From Proales similis (lineage: Eukaryota; Rotifera; Eurotatoria; Ploima; Proalidae): a stretch of DNA of 64,000 bases. The translations under genes and the position numbers were made by a program. The stretch lies in contig JAGVRJ010000008.1 in the NCBI GenBank assembly GCA_019059635.1, positions 1,710,963 through 1,774,962 on the forward strand, given 5' to 3'. The notes beneath the pieces were generated by a model that saw nothing but the letters and a program-made list of their open reading frames with translations, did no database searches and was not told where the DNA came from. Positions 63,998 through 64,000 of the stretch are shown piece after piece. Each line of letters opens with the position of its first letter. Position 1 is the stretch's first letter.

Positions 63998-64000
63998 GAG

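Overview
The window is nuclear DNA from a eukaryote with a small, gene-dense genome. About 33 protein genes sit in roughly 60 kb. Introns are mostly 41-80 bp with GT-AG ends, and intergenic gaps are short. Several genes are single-exon. The gene set points to an animal or a close unicellular relative, with an animal more likely. Evidence includes a Src-family kinase with SH3, SH2 and kinase domains, a secreted dopamine-beta-hydroxylase/MOXD-type copper monooxygenase, a SANBR (KIAA1841) homologue, SKP2, Cdh1/FZR1 and a CFP1-type PHD protein. PIH1D2 and RPAP3, which are co-chaperones used in axonemal dynein assembly, suggest motile cilia. I cannot name the species from the sequence alone.

Layout: 1-7 kb holds RPUSD4 (5' end cut by the window), a low-complexity minus-strand ORF and leukotriene A4 hydrolase. 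7-16 kb holds a coiled-coil protein, NUP155 and the copper monooxygenase. 16-25.4 kb holds NCAPG, U2A' (SNRPA1), NUP42, a small unknown gene and the m6A reader YTHDC1. 25.8-45.4 kb holds SANBR, SRC, an F-box protein, ADI1, NOG1 (GTPBP4), WDR83, a small membrane-protein candidate, IST1, FZR1, two unknown genes and SKP2. 46-59.9 kb holds SNU13, CFP1 (CXXC1), a mariner-type MITE, NUDT2, an NT5DC-type HAD protein, acylphosphatase, RPAP3 head to head with PIH1D2, an unknown helical protein, LCMT1 and HTATSF1.

From about 59.9 kb the character changes. Recognisable genes stop and blocks of telomere-like repeat begin. The G-rich strand reads towards the right end, as expected at a right chromosome end. 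The repeats mix TTTAGG, TTTAGGG and TTTTAGGG units. Between two such arrays (62045-62254 and 63251-63997) lies a roughly 1-kb insert. Its minus strand encodes the C-terminal, thumb-side part of a Penelope-like reverse transcriptase, with no GIY-YIG endonuclease after it. The fragment is 5'-truncated exactly where distal telomere repeats begin, and its 3' side faces the chromosome. This is the arrangement expected if an endonuclease-deficient Penelope-like element primed on an exposed telomere end and was then recapped. It is the most interesting feature in the window.

Functional themes: pre-mRNA splicing (SNRPA1, SNU13, HTATSF1, YTHDC1, WDR83), nuclear pore (NUP155, NUP42), cell-cycle control (NCAPG, FZR1, SKP2), R2TP-type co-chaperones (RPAP3, PIH1D2) and chromatin (CFP1 without its CXXC finger). 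Exon joins were worked out by hand from splice-site consensus plus remembered family sequences. Where summed exon lengths were checked they divide by three for nearly every gene; the exception is LTA4H, which is one base short.
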